DNA from: Patescibacteria group bacterium UBA6816
Lineage (GTDB): Bacteria; Patescibacteriota; Patescibacteriia; UBA2591; UBA6264
DNA length: 20,026 bases
Direction of reading: 5' to 3'
Assembly (NCBI GenBank): GCA_002452615.1
Contig: DKES01000019.1
Coordinates: 1 to 20,026, forward strand
Positions 12,347 through 19,875 of the stretch are shown piece after piece (positions within the stretch are counted from its first letter, which is position 1; every line of letters begins with the position of its first letter). The position numbers and the translations under genes are program-made. The notes under the pieces are model-generated. The model made no database searches. It saw only the letters and a list, made by a program, of their open reading frames with translations, and was not told where the DNA came from.

Positions 12347-15300
12347 GTTTACCGAAATTTTCAGTTAACAAACCAGTAACCATCTCAATGATTGTTTTGA
12401 TCATTGTTGTATTTGGTTTTATATCATTCCCGCGTCTGGGGCTGGACATGCTGCCTGATATTGAATTCCCTGTTGTCTCAGTAATCACTTCTTATACTGG
12501 AGTGACTTCTGAAGATATTGAAGATGTGATTACTAAACCAATTGAAGACGCTGTCGCTACTGTTAAAGACGTTAAATCAATCAAGTCTTCTTCTCAAGAA
12601 GGATTATCGGCGGTAATGATTGAATTTAACAGCGGCACTAATGTGAATTTCGCCGCCCAAGACGTAAGAGATAAAATTAGTTTAATAGAAAATTATCTTC
12701 CAGCGGATGCTAATAAGCCGTTGGTAATTAAAATGGACGTTGGAGCAATGCCTGTAATGGGTTATGGCGTTACTTCGGAAAATTTAAGCTCTTTAGAACT
12801 TAAAAAAATATTAGAAGACAATATTAAAGATAAGATTGAAAGATTGGACGGTGTGGCGTCAGTTGAATTACTGGGCGGACAAAAAAGAGAAATTCTGATT
12901 AAACTAAATAAACCACAGTTGGATGCTTACGGATTAACACAAGCGCAGATTGTCCAAACTTTGCGAGGCGAAAATATTAATTTATCGGGCGGATTTATAG
13001 AAGAAGGGGGGCAGGAATTTCCTTTGCGGACAATCGGAGAATATGAAAATTTAGAAGAAATAAGAAATACAGTTCTTAACATTAAAAATAACGCTCCAAT
13101 CTATCTAAAAGATATAGCTGAAGTTATTGATTCTCATCAAGAATTAAGAAGTTATTCTCGAACCAACAAGGAAGACGGCATCTTGATGATGGTGAATAAG
13201 CAGTCCGGAGCCAATACTTCTCAAACCGCCGATGCCATTAAAGCGGAGTTGCCAAGATTACAAGAATATTTGCCGTCTGACGTGAGTTTTGTTCTTGTGA
13301 TGGATCAGAGTAAAATGGTTAAAACTTCAACCAATTCCGCGACACAAAGCGGGGTTGTCGGCAGTTTATTGGCTGTCCTTTTAATATTTCTGTTTTTAAG
13401 AAACTGGCGGCCAACCTTAGCTATTTGTTTAGCTATTCCTTTATCGCTAATTGCCACTTTTATCCCCCTTTATATCGCTGGCTATACTTTAAACCTGATG
13501 ACTTTAGGCGGTCTGGCTTTAGGTGTCGGAATGTTGGTTGATAACGCTGTTGTGGTTATTGAAAATATTTATCGTCATTTAGAAAAAACCGGCAAAAGAC
13601 AAAAATCAGCAATAATCGGGGCCAATGAAGTTGGCATGGCAATTACAGCTGCTACTTTAACTACCGTTGTCATGTTTGTGCCGATGTCTTTAGGAACAGG
13701 TATTACAGGGCAGTTAGCAAGAGGTTTGTCGCTGACTATTATTTTTGCTCTGACGTGTTCTTTGTTTATTGCTCTGACTTTAGTGCCAATGGTCGCTTCT
13801 AAAATTTTTAAGAAAAGAAAAGAACTTGAGAATTATAAGGTAGCGTCTGGAGAAAATAGATTTAACAAGATTAAAAATGCCTACGAAAAACTTTTGCGCT
13901 GGGCGTTAAATAATCGTTTAAAAACAATAATAATTACTCTTGGACTATTGTTAATGACTATTGCCTTAATTCCTTTCATTGGCACGGAATTTATGCCAGT
14001 TAGTGATCAAAGCATGATTATTATGCAAGTTAAAATGCCAGTTGGTTCATCGCTTGAAGAAACTAATAAAGCAGTAGAGCAGGTGGAGGATATTATTTTG
14101 AATAAAACCAGTGATAGTGTAATGAGCACTACCAGCTTTGTCGGCCAAAGCGAAGCAGCGGCCAATGGGGGTTCAATGGGTTTTGGCGGTGGAATTAACG
14201 AAGCTATGATACTTATTCGGCTTAAAGACAAAGGAGATAGGGCGCTGTCTAATTCTCGCATTGAAGAAATAATTAGAAAGAATACGCCGCCAATTAGAGA
14301 ATTGGAGGTTGCTCCTATGGATATGGCGGGTATGTTAATGGGCGGCGGCGCATCAGTTGAGATTAAAATCTTTGGAAAGGATCTAAATATATTAAAGGAT
14401 GTTTCTGATGATATTGTCCAAAAGATTTCAGATATTGAGGGGGTGCGTGATGCGGATACTACTTTGAGTCAAGGCAAGCCAGAACTGATTATTAAAATTG
14501 ACCGCGAAAGAGCTTCGCATTTTGGTTTAACCGTTGGCCAAGTCGGCTCTGTTGTTAAAAACTCTATGCAGGGAGTCGTTGCCATTCAATTAAGACAGGG
14601 TGGAGAAGAAACAGATATTAGAGTTCGCTATGATGAAGTTTATCGCGACGATATTAAAAAGGTGGAAAATTTAACTATCATCACTCCTTTAGGACAGCAA
14701 ATTCCTTTAAAACAAATTGCCACGATTTCCAAAGGCGAAGGGCTTATAAAGATTGACCGAGAAGATCAACTAAGAGTTGTTGCGGTTACAGCTAATATTC
14801 TTGATAGAGATGTCGGCAGTGTGGTTAAAGATATAAAAAACAGACTGGCTGATGAAAAGCTGCCTGCTGGTTATTTTATAGAATACGGCGGCGCATATAA
14901 ACAAATGCAGGATACTTTTGCGACATTAACAGGGGCTTTAATCTTAGGAATTCTGTTGGTCTACATGGTAATGGCATCGCAATTTGAATCATTGATTTAT
15001 CCTTTCATTGTAATGTTTGAAATACCTCTGGCTTTTATCGGTATAGGACTGGCGCTGTTTATTACTGGCCAGACTTTGTCTCTGCCTTCGTTTATGGGAG
15101 TAATAATGCTGGCTGGCATCATAGTAAACAATGCTATTGTTTTAATTGATTATGTTAATCAATTACGTAAGAAAGGAATGGATATGATTAGCGCTTTAAT
15201 TGAAGGCGGTACCACGCGTCTTCGTCCGATTTTAATTACTTCTTTAACCACAATGTTTGGAATGTTGCCTATGGCTTTGGCAACACAAGAAGGGTCGGAG

Positions 15301-15450
15301 ATGATGAGGCCAATGGCCATTGCTGTGATTGGCGGATTGCTGGTTTCCACTGCACTAACGCTGGTCGTAATTCCTGTTATTTATAGTTTAGTGGAAAAAA
15401 TTTTCCGAAGAGCACCTGCAAAAATAGGTGAAATAGTAAATGAAAAATAA
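12343..15450 (+). CDS. RND family efflux transporter permease (HAE1/AcrB-like)
   Basis: This is a 1035-residue, proton-driven, trimeric membrane pump of the AcrB/SwrC superfamily. A first transmembrane helix (about 13-32) and a large extracytoplasmic porter domain lead to a block of helices from about 337. LALGVGMLVDNAVVVIEN includes Asp400, the proton-relay residue of TM4; it is followed by Asn where AcrB has a second Asp. The second half repeats the plan, with a helix near 526-546, another porter domain, and helices at 865-1025. The end segment TRLRPILITSLTTMFGMLPM is characteristic. A Gly/Met-rich loop (near 610-670) lies in the second porter region. No outer-membrane channel gene follows. 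Codons are much richer in G and C than in genes on either side. Confidence 0.94.
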   Translation: MSLPKFSVNKPVTISMIVLIIVVFGFISFPRLGLDMLPDIEFPVVSVITSYTGVTSEDIEDVITKPIEDAVATVKDVKSIKSSSQEGLSAVMIEFNSGTNVNFAAQDVRDKISLIENYLPADANKPLVIKMDVGAMPVMGYGVTSENLSSLELKKILEDNIKDKIERLDGVASVELLGGQKREILIKLNKPQLDAYGLTQAQIVQTLRGENINLSGGFIEEGGQEFPLRTIGEYENLEEIRNTVLNIKNNAPIYLKDIAEVIDSHQELRSYSRTNKEDGILMMVNKQSGANTSQTADAIKAELPRLQEYLPSDVSFVLVMDQSKMVKTSTNSATQSGVVGSLLAVLLIFLFLRNWRPTLAICLAIPLSLIATFIPLYIAGYTLNLMTLGGLALGVGMLVDNAVVVIENIYRHLEKTGKRQKSAIIGANEVGMAITAATLTTVVMFVPMSLGTGITGQLARGLSLTIIFALTCSLFIALTLVPMVASKIFKKRKELENYKVASGENRFNKIKNAYEKLLRWALNNRLKTIIITLGLLLMTIALIPFIGTEFMPVSDQSMIIMQVKMPVGSSLEETNKAVEQVEDIILNKTSDSVMSTTSFVGQSEAAANGGSMGFGGGINEAMILIRLKDKGDRALSNSRIEEIIRKNTPPIRELEVAPMDMAGMLMGGGASVEIKIFGKDLNILKDVSDDIVQKISDIEGVRDADTTLSQGKPELIIKIDRERASHFGLTVGQVGSVVKNSMQGVVAIQLRQGGEETDIRVRYDEVYRDDIKKVENLTIITPLGQQIPLKQIATISKGEGLIKIDREDQLRVVAVTANILDRDVGSVVKDIKNRLADEKLPAGYFIEYGGAYKQMQDTFATLTGALILGILLVYMVMASQFESLIYPFIVMFEIPLAFIGIGLALFITGQTLSLPSFMGVIMLAGIIVNNAIVLIDYVNQLRKKGMDMISALIEGGTTRLRPILITSLTTMFGMLPMALATQEGSEMMRPMAIAVIGGLLVSTALTLVVIPVIYSLVEKIFRRAPAKIGEIVNEK

Positions 15451-15508
15451 TTTTAGCAGTTCTAGCGGAGTTAAAAGAATTATATATTAAAAATTTTTGT
15501 GGGAGTTT

Positions 15509-15539
15509 CTTGTCGTTACCCGCATGCGGGTGGGACAAG
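15509..15539. other. Two-part hairpin downstream of the RND gene
   Basis: CTTGTC (15509-15514) pairs with GACAAG (15534-15539), and inside lies the perfect palindrome ACCCGCATGCGGGT (15518-15531). It is GC-rich like the element at 9841-10030. No T tract follows, so it is not a standard terminator. Confidence 0.65.
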
Positions 15540-15567
15540 GATAATACCTTCTTTGGCAAATTTGAAA

Positions 15568-15595
15568 TGGTGGACCTGGACAGAATCGAACTGCC
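15568..15595 (-). pseudogene. tRNA remnant: T-arm, acceptor 3' strand and CCA only
   Basis: On the minus strand this reads as a T-arm (stem GGCAG/CTGTC, loop TTCGATT), acceptor 3' strand CAGGTCC, discriminator A and CCA. Immediately upstream, CTT-GAGGAG-AAG could be part of a long variable arm. Beyond that the sequence is AT-rich and lacks an anticodon arm, D-arm or the expected GGACCTG acceptor 5' strand. It is therefore a truncated tRNA, lying 118 bases past the end of the RND operon. Confidence 0.75.
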
Positions 15596-15629
15596 TTCTC
15601 CTCAAGATTTATTTTATTAGAAATTTATT

Positions 15630-15703
15630 TGGTGGACTCACCGAGAATCGAACTCGGGACTGCGCAATGCGAATGCGCCGGTATACCACTTACCTATGAG
15701 CCC
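15630..15703 (-). tRNA. tRNA-Ala (anticodon CGC)
   Basis: On the minus strand GGGCTCA pairs with TGAGTCC (one G-T wobble). The anticodon loop is TTCGCAT with anticodon CGC in a GCGCA/TGCGC stem, and the T-loop TTCGATT sits in a CCGAG/CTCGG stem. Discriminator A and CCA are encoded (15630-15633). The anticodon reads GCG, hence alanine. The missing G3-U70 pair check is favourable: position 3-70 is a G-T pair, the alanine identity element. Confidence 0.93.
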
Positions 15704-15789
15704 CTTCACTTGGCTGAACTTAAAATCTTTTAAAAAATAATTATATAAACAAATTTTATTTTGACCCAAGTGAGGGGCTATGAGCCCCT
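15699..15789. promoter_or_regulatory. Competing inverted repeats at the 5' side of tRNA-Ala
   Basis: AGCCCCTTCACTTGG (15699-15713) includes the first bases of tRNA-Ala and is complementary, with one extra T, to CCAAGTGAGGGGCT (15766-15779). The GGGGCT end of that arm can instead pair with AGCCCC at 15783-15788. The two hairpins are mutually exclusive. CTATGAGCCCCTT at 15778-15790 also repeats the tRNA 5' end and leader (15694-15706). This is the architecture of an attenuator or a leader/tRNA folding switch; function is inferred only. Confidence 0.45.
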
Positions 15790-15796
15790 TTTTTAT
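15773..15796 (+). terminator. Intrinsic terminator
   Basis: AGGGGCT (15773-15779), loop ATG, AGCCCCT (15783-15789), then a T-rich run. It could stop plus-strand transcription reading through from the RND operon into bactofilin. Confidence 0.75.
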
Positions 15797-15820
15797 TTTT
15801 CAAGGGATAAGTAAATTCAA

Positions 15821-15895
15821 TGGTCCCCTCGACAGGAGTTGAACCTGTGTCCCAGGTTTAGGAAACCTGTGCTCTATCCATTGAGCTACGAGGGG
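15821..15895 (-). tRNA. tRNA-Arg (anticodon CCT)
   Basis: On the minus strand CCCCTCG pairs perfectly with CGAGGGG. The anticodon loop is TTCCTAA with anticodon CCT in a CAGGT/ACCTG stem, and the T-loop is TTCAACT in an ACAGG/CCTGT stem. Discriminator A and CCA are encoded. The 5' end directly abuts the stop codon of the small membrane protein gene at 15896. Confidence 0.93.
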
Positions 15896-16048
15896 TTATT
15901 GAATAATAAAATTAGTAATCTGATTTAAAAATTGTGTTTTAAGATTTAAAAAATAAATCAACAATAAAATAATGATTACTAAAATTACACAAATAAAAGT
16001 TTTTTTCAAATCTTTTTTTAAGAGATTTGTTTTTATTTCTTGTTCCAT
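15896..16048 (-). CDS. Small single-span membrane protein, unknown function
   Basis: This 50-residue frame is easily missed. The charged start MEQEIKTNLLKKDLKKTF is followed by a strong hydrophobic helix (CVILVIIILLLIYFLN, about residues 20-35) and a short polar tail ending NFIIQ. This layout suggests an N-in membrane anchor with positive charges on the cytoplasmic side. The TAA stop ends exactly one base before the tRNA-Arg(CCT) gene, so the two are probably one transcript and the tRNA must be cut out of it. The family is unknown to me; the size and topology also fit small secretion subunits such as SecE, but no SecE signature is evident. There is no Shine-Dalgarno sequence. Confidence 0.6.
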   Translation of the reverse strand: MEQEIKTNLLKKDLKKTFICVILVIIILLLIYFLNLKTQFLNQITNFIIQ

Positions 16049-16112
16049 GTTTTTATTTTATCTTTTTTAAAGCCCTTTTGTCAATCTTTTTAAAATTAAG
16101 AATTAATGATAA

Positions 16113-16140
16113 TTGACCGGTTTTCTAAATTTGTTATACT
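16113..16140 (+). promoter_or_regulatory. Promoter of the bactofilin gene
   Basis: TTGACC (16113-16118), a 16-base spacer and TATACT (16135-16140) preceded by TG (extended -10) give a start near 16147 and a leader of about 38 bases. This also argues against a TTG start at 16113 for the following gene. Confidence 0.65.
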
Positions 16141-16184
16141 TTAATATAGTTATTTTATTAATAATCATTTTTAATTTTTTAATT

Positions 16185-16592
16185 ATGTTAGGAAAAGAAA
16201 CAAAATTTAGGCCTGAAGAAGCCGAAACAATTATTGGTGAAGGAGTTAAAGTCGATGGAATTTTTAATGCTTTCGGAAACGTGGTTATTAAAGGAGAACT
16301 AACTGGTTCTTTGGCCACGGAAAACGATTTGTCTGTTCAAGAGAAAGGAAGAGTAGAAGCTAATGTTAAAGCTAAAAACGCAACAATTTCCGGAGAAATA
16401 AAAGGAAACATGAGTGTGGAAGAAAAAGTAGAATTGTCCGCCACCGCCAGAGTTTTGGGAGATATTAATTGTCGAGTTTTGGCCATTAACGAAGGAGCAA
16501 CTTTAAACGGACGATGTAAAGTTGGAGAGGGCGGCTTTAAGGACAAAAAAAATAAATCCAAAGAGATTGAAGAGGAAGAGGTTTTAGAATAA
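16185..16592 (+). CDS. Bactofilin (polymer-forming cytoskeletal protein)
   Basis: Bactofilins polymerise without nucleotides into filaments that position wall enzymes or shape the cell. I chose the ATG at 16185 (MLGKETKFRPEEAETIIGEG), giving 135 residues, because the frame upstream runs through a promoter. The core, about residues 15-115, is a right-handed beta-helix of repeated short strands: VKVDGIFNAFGNVVIKGELTG, LSVQEKGRVEANVKAKNATISGEIKG, and VELSATARVLGDINCRVLAINEGATLNGRC. The short charged tail (KDKKNKSKEIEEEEVLE) is typical. With no membrane segment it is cytoplasmic. It opens the plus-strand block that runs to gyrA. Confidence 0.93.
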   Translation: MLGKETKFRPEEAETIIGEGVKVDGIFNAFGNVVIKGELTGSLATENDLSVQEKGRVEANVKAKNATISGEIKGNMSVEEKVELSATARVLGDINCRVLAINEGATLNGRCKVGEGGFKDKKNKSKEIEEEEVLE

Positions 16593-16677
16593 ATTGTTTT
16601 TTATTATTTAAAAGCCATTAACTAAAAAATGAAGAGAGAAAATTTTGGTTTTTCTTTGGTGACCATAAAAGTTTTTT

Positions 16678-17463
16678 ATGTATTTTTATATTTATGATTC
16701 TTGTTTAACCGAAAAAAAACAAGCTAAAGTTGTTTCTAAAATAGAAACAAGATTGGCTAGTTTAGATATTGCCGGAAAAAAATATTCGCTAACTATTTTA
16801 AGAAGCGTTAAAGAAATTATTGAAAGAATTTTACAAAAAGAAGCTCCCACTATTGTTATTTTTGGAAAAGATAAAACTTTTTGTGAGGCTAGTCTGTCTA
16901 TGGCAGGAACAGAGGCGGTTTTGGGTTTTATTCCGATTGAGTCAAATTCAACTATAGCCGACTTATTAGGTATTCCTATTAATGAATATGCCGGGGATGT
17001 TATTTCTTCTCGCTTAATTCAAAAAATTAGTTTAGGAAAAATAAACAACGAGAATTTTTTTTCATCTTTAGAGTTTGAAGCCAATAAGTTTACCTTAACT
17101 GTTGATAATCAATATAGAATTATTCCCAAAAGAATTAAGACTATTAAGGTTATTAATTTAGATTTTCTTCAATTTCAAAAAAAATCAGAAATAGATTCTA
17201 TTAAAAAAGCAAGTAATCCGCGTGATGATTATTTAGAAGTTTTAATGGGTCGTTCAGAAAAAAAGTGGTGGATTTTTGGACAAAAAGAAAAAAAAGATAG
17301 TCTTTTTTATGTTCAAAAATTAAAAATAAAACCTAAAAAATCAGGCCAAGAAGTTTCTATTAAAGCAGATCAAGATAGAATTATTAAAATAAAGGAATCA
17401 AGTGTGATTGAGTTAGATAAAAAGAGAATTAATCTTATTGTCGGCAAAGACCGGCTGATTTAA
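16678..17463 (+). CDS. Diacylglycerol-kinase-like domain protein with degenerate active site
   Basis: The 261-residue protein follows the order of a DagK/YegS catalytic fold: an N-terminal strand and helix (MYFYIYDSCL), then TIVIFGKDKT (58-67), then AGTEAVLGFIPIESNSTIADLLGIP (76-100). After that comes a beta-rich C-terminal half. Active DagK proteins have GGDGT where this one has GKDKT (63-67), and GTGNDFAR where it has ESNSTIAD (88-95). The nucleotide-binding glycines are therefore lost and kinase activity is doubtful. The fold assignment is by motif position, from memory of the family. It is co-directional with glgA after 11 bases. It may bind a lipid or act as a scaffold; its function is unknown. 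Confidence 0.6.
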   Translation: MYFYIYDSCLTEKKQAKVVSKIETRLASLDIAGKKYSLTILRSVKEIIERILQKEAPTIVIFGKDKTFCEASLSMAGTEAVLGFIPIESNSTIADLLGIPINEYAGDVISSRLIQKISLGKINNENFFSSLEFEANKFTLTVDNQYRIIPKRIKTIKVINLDFLQFQKKSEIDSIKKASNPRDDYLEVLMGRSEKKWWIFGQKEKKDSLFYVQKLKIKPKKSGQEVSIKADQDRIIKIKESSVIELDKKRINLIVGKDRLI

Positions 17464-17474
17464 AAAATATAAAT

Positions 17475-18953
17475 ATGATGAAAATATTGTTTGTTGCCTC
17501 AGAAGTTGACCCGATTTTAAAAGTAGGGGGAATTGCCGATGTAGTTGGTTCTTTGTCCAAAAGAATAAAAGAATTAGGGGCAGAGGTGAGAATTATTATC
17601 CCCTTTTATCAACCTTTAAAAGAGAAATTAAAAGGTTCTTTAACTCAATTAACTTCTTTTAAAGTCTGGGCTGACCAAGAAGAAGAAGAAGTCGTCGTTT
17701 GGGAAACTCAGTTTTTAAGTGGTTCAGAAAAAATAAAACTTTATTTAATTTCTCACCCAGAATATTTAAGCGCCAAAGATATTTATTTAGATGTCAAAGA
17801 TTTTGCTCATTTAAAAAGATTTTTGTTTTTCAACCAAGCAGTCATGGGGTTTTTGGAAAATTTTTCTTGGCAACCAGAGATTGTTCATTGTCATGATTGG
17901 CAAGCAGGAATTCTTCCTTTATTAATTAAAAAGAAAAAATTAAACATTAAATCTTTTTTTACCATTCATAACCTTTTAATTCAAGGACAATGGAATTATG
18001 ACTCAACTTTAAAATTTTTAGGACTATCTGAACAAGACTACCCTAGTTTAAAATATAAAAAAACAGGTCCTTACGGAGAAAATTTTAATGTTTTACAGCA
18101 AGCTATTTTAAATGCAGATTTAATTAGCGTGGTTAGTCCTAATTATGCCCAAGAAATAAAGACTAAAAAATATTATGCACGAGGACTGGAAAAAGTAATA
18201 AAAAAAAGAGAAAAAGACATCCACGGGATTTTAAATGGAATTGATATAAAAACTTTTAATCCCCAAACAGATAAAAATATTGTTCAAAATTATTCTTTTA
18301 AAGATATTTTCTTAAAAAATGAAAATAAAATTTTTTTACAGAAAAGTTTAAAATTAAAACCAGATTCAGAAATTCCTTTATTGACCATGGTTAGCCGTTT
18401 AGATGTGCAAAAGGGAGTGGATTTAATTTGTCAGGCGACAGAAAATTTAATAACAAAAAATATTCAATTTATTTTTTTAGGAACCGGAGAAAGAAAACAT
18501 GAAAAAATGTTAAAAGGTCTTTCTGAAAGATATCCTGAAAAAGTTAAAGCGCTGATTAAGTTTGATTCTAAATTGGCTCAACAAATTTATGCCGGAGGAG
18601 ACATGTTTTTAATGCCTTCAAAATTTGAACCTTGCGGGCTGTCTCAATTAATCGCCATGCGTTATGGGAATATCCCGATTGCTCGGGCTACTGGAGGGTT
18701 AGTTAACACTGTTGAAAATATTAGAGAAGAAAAAAAATTATTTGGTCTAAAGAAAAAAATAAAAGGAACCGGATTTGTTTTTGATGGATTTTCGCCAGAA
18801 AAATTTACTCAAACCATTAAAAGGGCTCTTTGTTTTTATGACCATAAAAAACAATGGAAAAAAATTCAAGAAAATGCTATGCAAAAAGATTTTTCTTGGA
18901 AAAATTCCGCGGAAAATTATTTAAAATTATATAAAAAATTATTAAATCAATAA
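17475..18953 (+). CDS. glgA: Glycogen/starch synthase (GT5 family)
   Basis: GlgA elongates alpha-1,4-glucan from a nucleotide-activated glucose. The 492 residues match the family. The nucleotide-sugar loop KVGGIADVVG begins at Lys16 (usually KTGGLADV). IVHCHDWQAGILP (near residue 136) is the GT5 His-Asp segment. GILNGIDIKTFNP precedes the second Rossmann domain. SRLDVQKG starts at residue 307. MPSKFEPCGLSQLIAMRYG, with Glu385, holds the catalytic-site glutamate and the donor-binding Gly-Leu. RATGGLVNTVEN closes the core. The ATGATG start is ambiguous by one codon. It is flanked by a DagK-like protein and a beta-lactamase-fold protein; no glgB, glgC or glgP is in the window. Confidence 0.95.
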   Translation: MMKILFVASEVDPILKVGGIADVVGSLSKRIKELGAEVRIIIPFYQPLKEKLKGSLTQLTSFKVWADQEEEEVVVWETQFLSGSEKIKLYLISHPEYLSAKDIYLDVKDFAHLKRFLFFNQAVMGFLENFSWQPEIVHCHDWQAGILPLLIKKKKLNIKSFFTIHNLLIQGQWNYDSTLKFLGLSEQDYPSLKYKKTGPYGENFNVLQQAILNADLISVVSPNYAQEIKTKKYYARGLEKVIKKREKDIHGILNGIDIKTFNPQTDKNIVQNYSFKDIFLKNENKIFLQKSLKLKPDSEIPLLTMVSRLDVQKGVDLICQATENLITKNIQFIFLGTGERKHEKMLKGLSERYPEKVKALIKFDSKLAQQIYAGGDMFLMPSKFEPCGLSQLIAMRYGNIPIARATGGLVNTVENIREEKKLFGLKKKIKGTGFVFDGFSPEKFTQTIKRALCFYDHKKQWKKIQENAMQKDFSWKNSAENYLKLYKKLLNQ

Positions 18954-18954
18954 A

Positions 18955-19581
18955 ATGAAAATTAATTGGTACGGACAATCTTGTTTTAAAATTCAAAATA
19001 AAGAAGAAGTTGTTTTAATTGACCCTCATCGTCCAAGAAAACAAGGATTAAGAGGTCCTAATTTTCAGTCAACTCTTTTACTTTTAACTAATCCCGAAGA
19101 TAAAGATTCGGCTAAAAAAGATGCCCCGGAAAGTTTTTTAATTTATCATCCCGGAGAATATGAGGTGCGGGGAATTTTTATTTATGCCACCGAGTATAAA
19201 AGAAAAAATAATAAAAATATTATTTATCAAATAGAAATAGAAAAAATTAAATACGGACTTTTAGGTGAAATTAATCAACCTTTAAATAGCCAAGAACTAG
19301 AAGGTTTAGACGGCATTGATGTTTTGTTTGTTCCGGTGGGAGGAAACAAGGTTTTAAATAAAAGTCAGGCCGTGGAGGTTGTTAATGAGATTGAGCCTAA
19401 AATTGTGGTTCCTTGTTGCTATCATTTGCCGGGAATAAAAGAAAAACTTGATTCTTTAGACGGATTTCTAAAAGAGTTTGGGGCTAAAAATCCTGAAAAA
19501 GTGAAGACCCTATCTTTAAAAGAAAAAGATTTATTAAAAGAGGAAACTAGAGTAATTATTTTAGAAATAGCTACTTCTTAA
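18955..19581 (+). CDS. Metallo-beta-lactamase-fold protein lacking the usual metal motif
   Basis: The 208-residue chain follows the plan of the UPF0173-type MBL-fold hydrolases. It opens MKINWYGQSCFKI (usually WYGHSCF), with LIDPHRPRKQGLR after it. HPGEYEVRGI (65-74) corresponds to the family's GPGEYEV segment. GIDVLFVPVGG and EPKIVVPCCYH also match. The zinc motif THxHxDH should stand after LLLL, but the sequence there is TNPEDKDSA (45-53), and His of HSC is Gln. Metal binding and hydrolysis are therefore unlikely, or very altered. It begins one base after the glgA stop codon, so the two are translationally coupled. Its role is unknown. Confidence 0.8.
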   Translation: MKINWYGQSCFKIQNKEEVVLIDPHRPRKQGLRGPNFQSTLLLLTNPEDKDSAKKDAPESFLIYHPGEYEVRGIFIYATEYKRKNNKNIIYQIEIEKIKYGLLGEINQPLNSQELEGLDGIDVLFVPVGGNKVLNKSQAVEVVNEIEPKIVVPCCYHLPGIKEKLDSLDGFLKEFGAKNPEKVKTLSLKEKDLLKEETRVIILEIATS

Positions 19582-19596
19582 TTCTAAATAAAAATT

Positions 19597-19875
19597 ATGA
19601 AAACAAATTTTATTACTCCGGTGGTGATTGTTCTTTTAATTTTTATTTTTATTCTTTGGTCTTTTAACTTAAAAGATAATTTAAAAGAACAAGAAATTAA
19701 AGATGGAATTTTTTATATTTTAGAACAAACTCATCAGGAAATAAAAAATGTTTGGCAAGACTTTAAAAAACAAACTAAATCTTTAGAAACAGAAGAAATT
19801 GATAATTCTTCTCTGATTAAGGAAGAATTTAATCAATTAAAGGATAAAATTTTAGATTATGACGAAGAACAATAA
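19597..19875 (+). CDS. Small membrane-anchored protein, unknown function
   Basis: This 92-residue protein has a single N-terminal transmembrane helix (about residues 7-24, TPVVIVLLIFIFILWSF). A highly charged, helix-prone tail follows, rich in E, K and Q, that could form a coiled coil (about 28-90). There is no cleavage site typical of a secreted protein. The start lies 15 bases after the beta-lactamase-fold gene, and the end overlaps the topoisomerase gene start by 17 bases. I do not recognise a family. The layout resembles small divisome or secretion accessory proteins, but no sequence signature supports that. Confidence 0.72.
   Translation: MKTNFITPVVIVLLIFIFILWSFNLKDNLKEQEIKDGIFYILEQTHQEIKNVWQDFKKQTKSLETEEIDNSSLIKEEFNQLKDKILDYDEEQ

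Noticed and set aside
15499..15699. 66-codon plus-strand frame over the tRNA remnant and tRNA-Ala
   Set aside because: It is the typical false peptide obtained by translating the antisense of tRNA genes (TENRTRDCAMR-like).
16113..16184. TTG start for bactofilin giving a hydrophobic N-terminus
   Set aside because: The apparent membrane segment is encoded by a promoter and AT-rich leader; bactofilins are normally cytoplasmic and start like the ATG at 16185.
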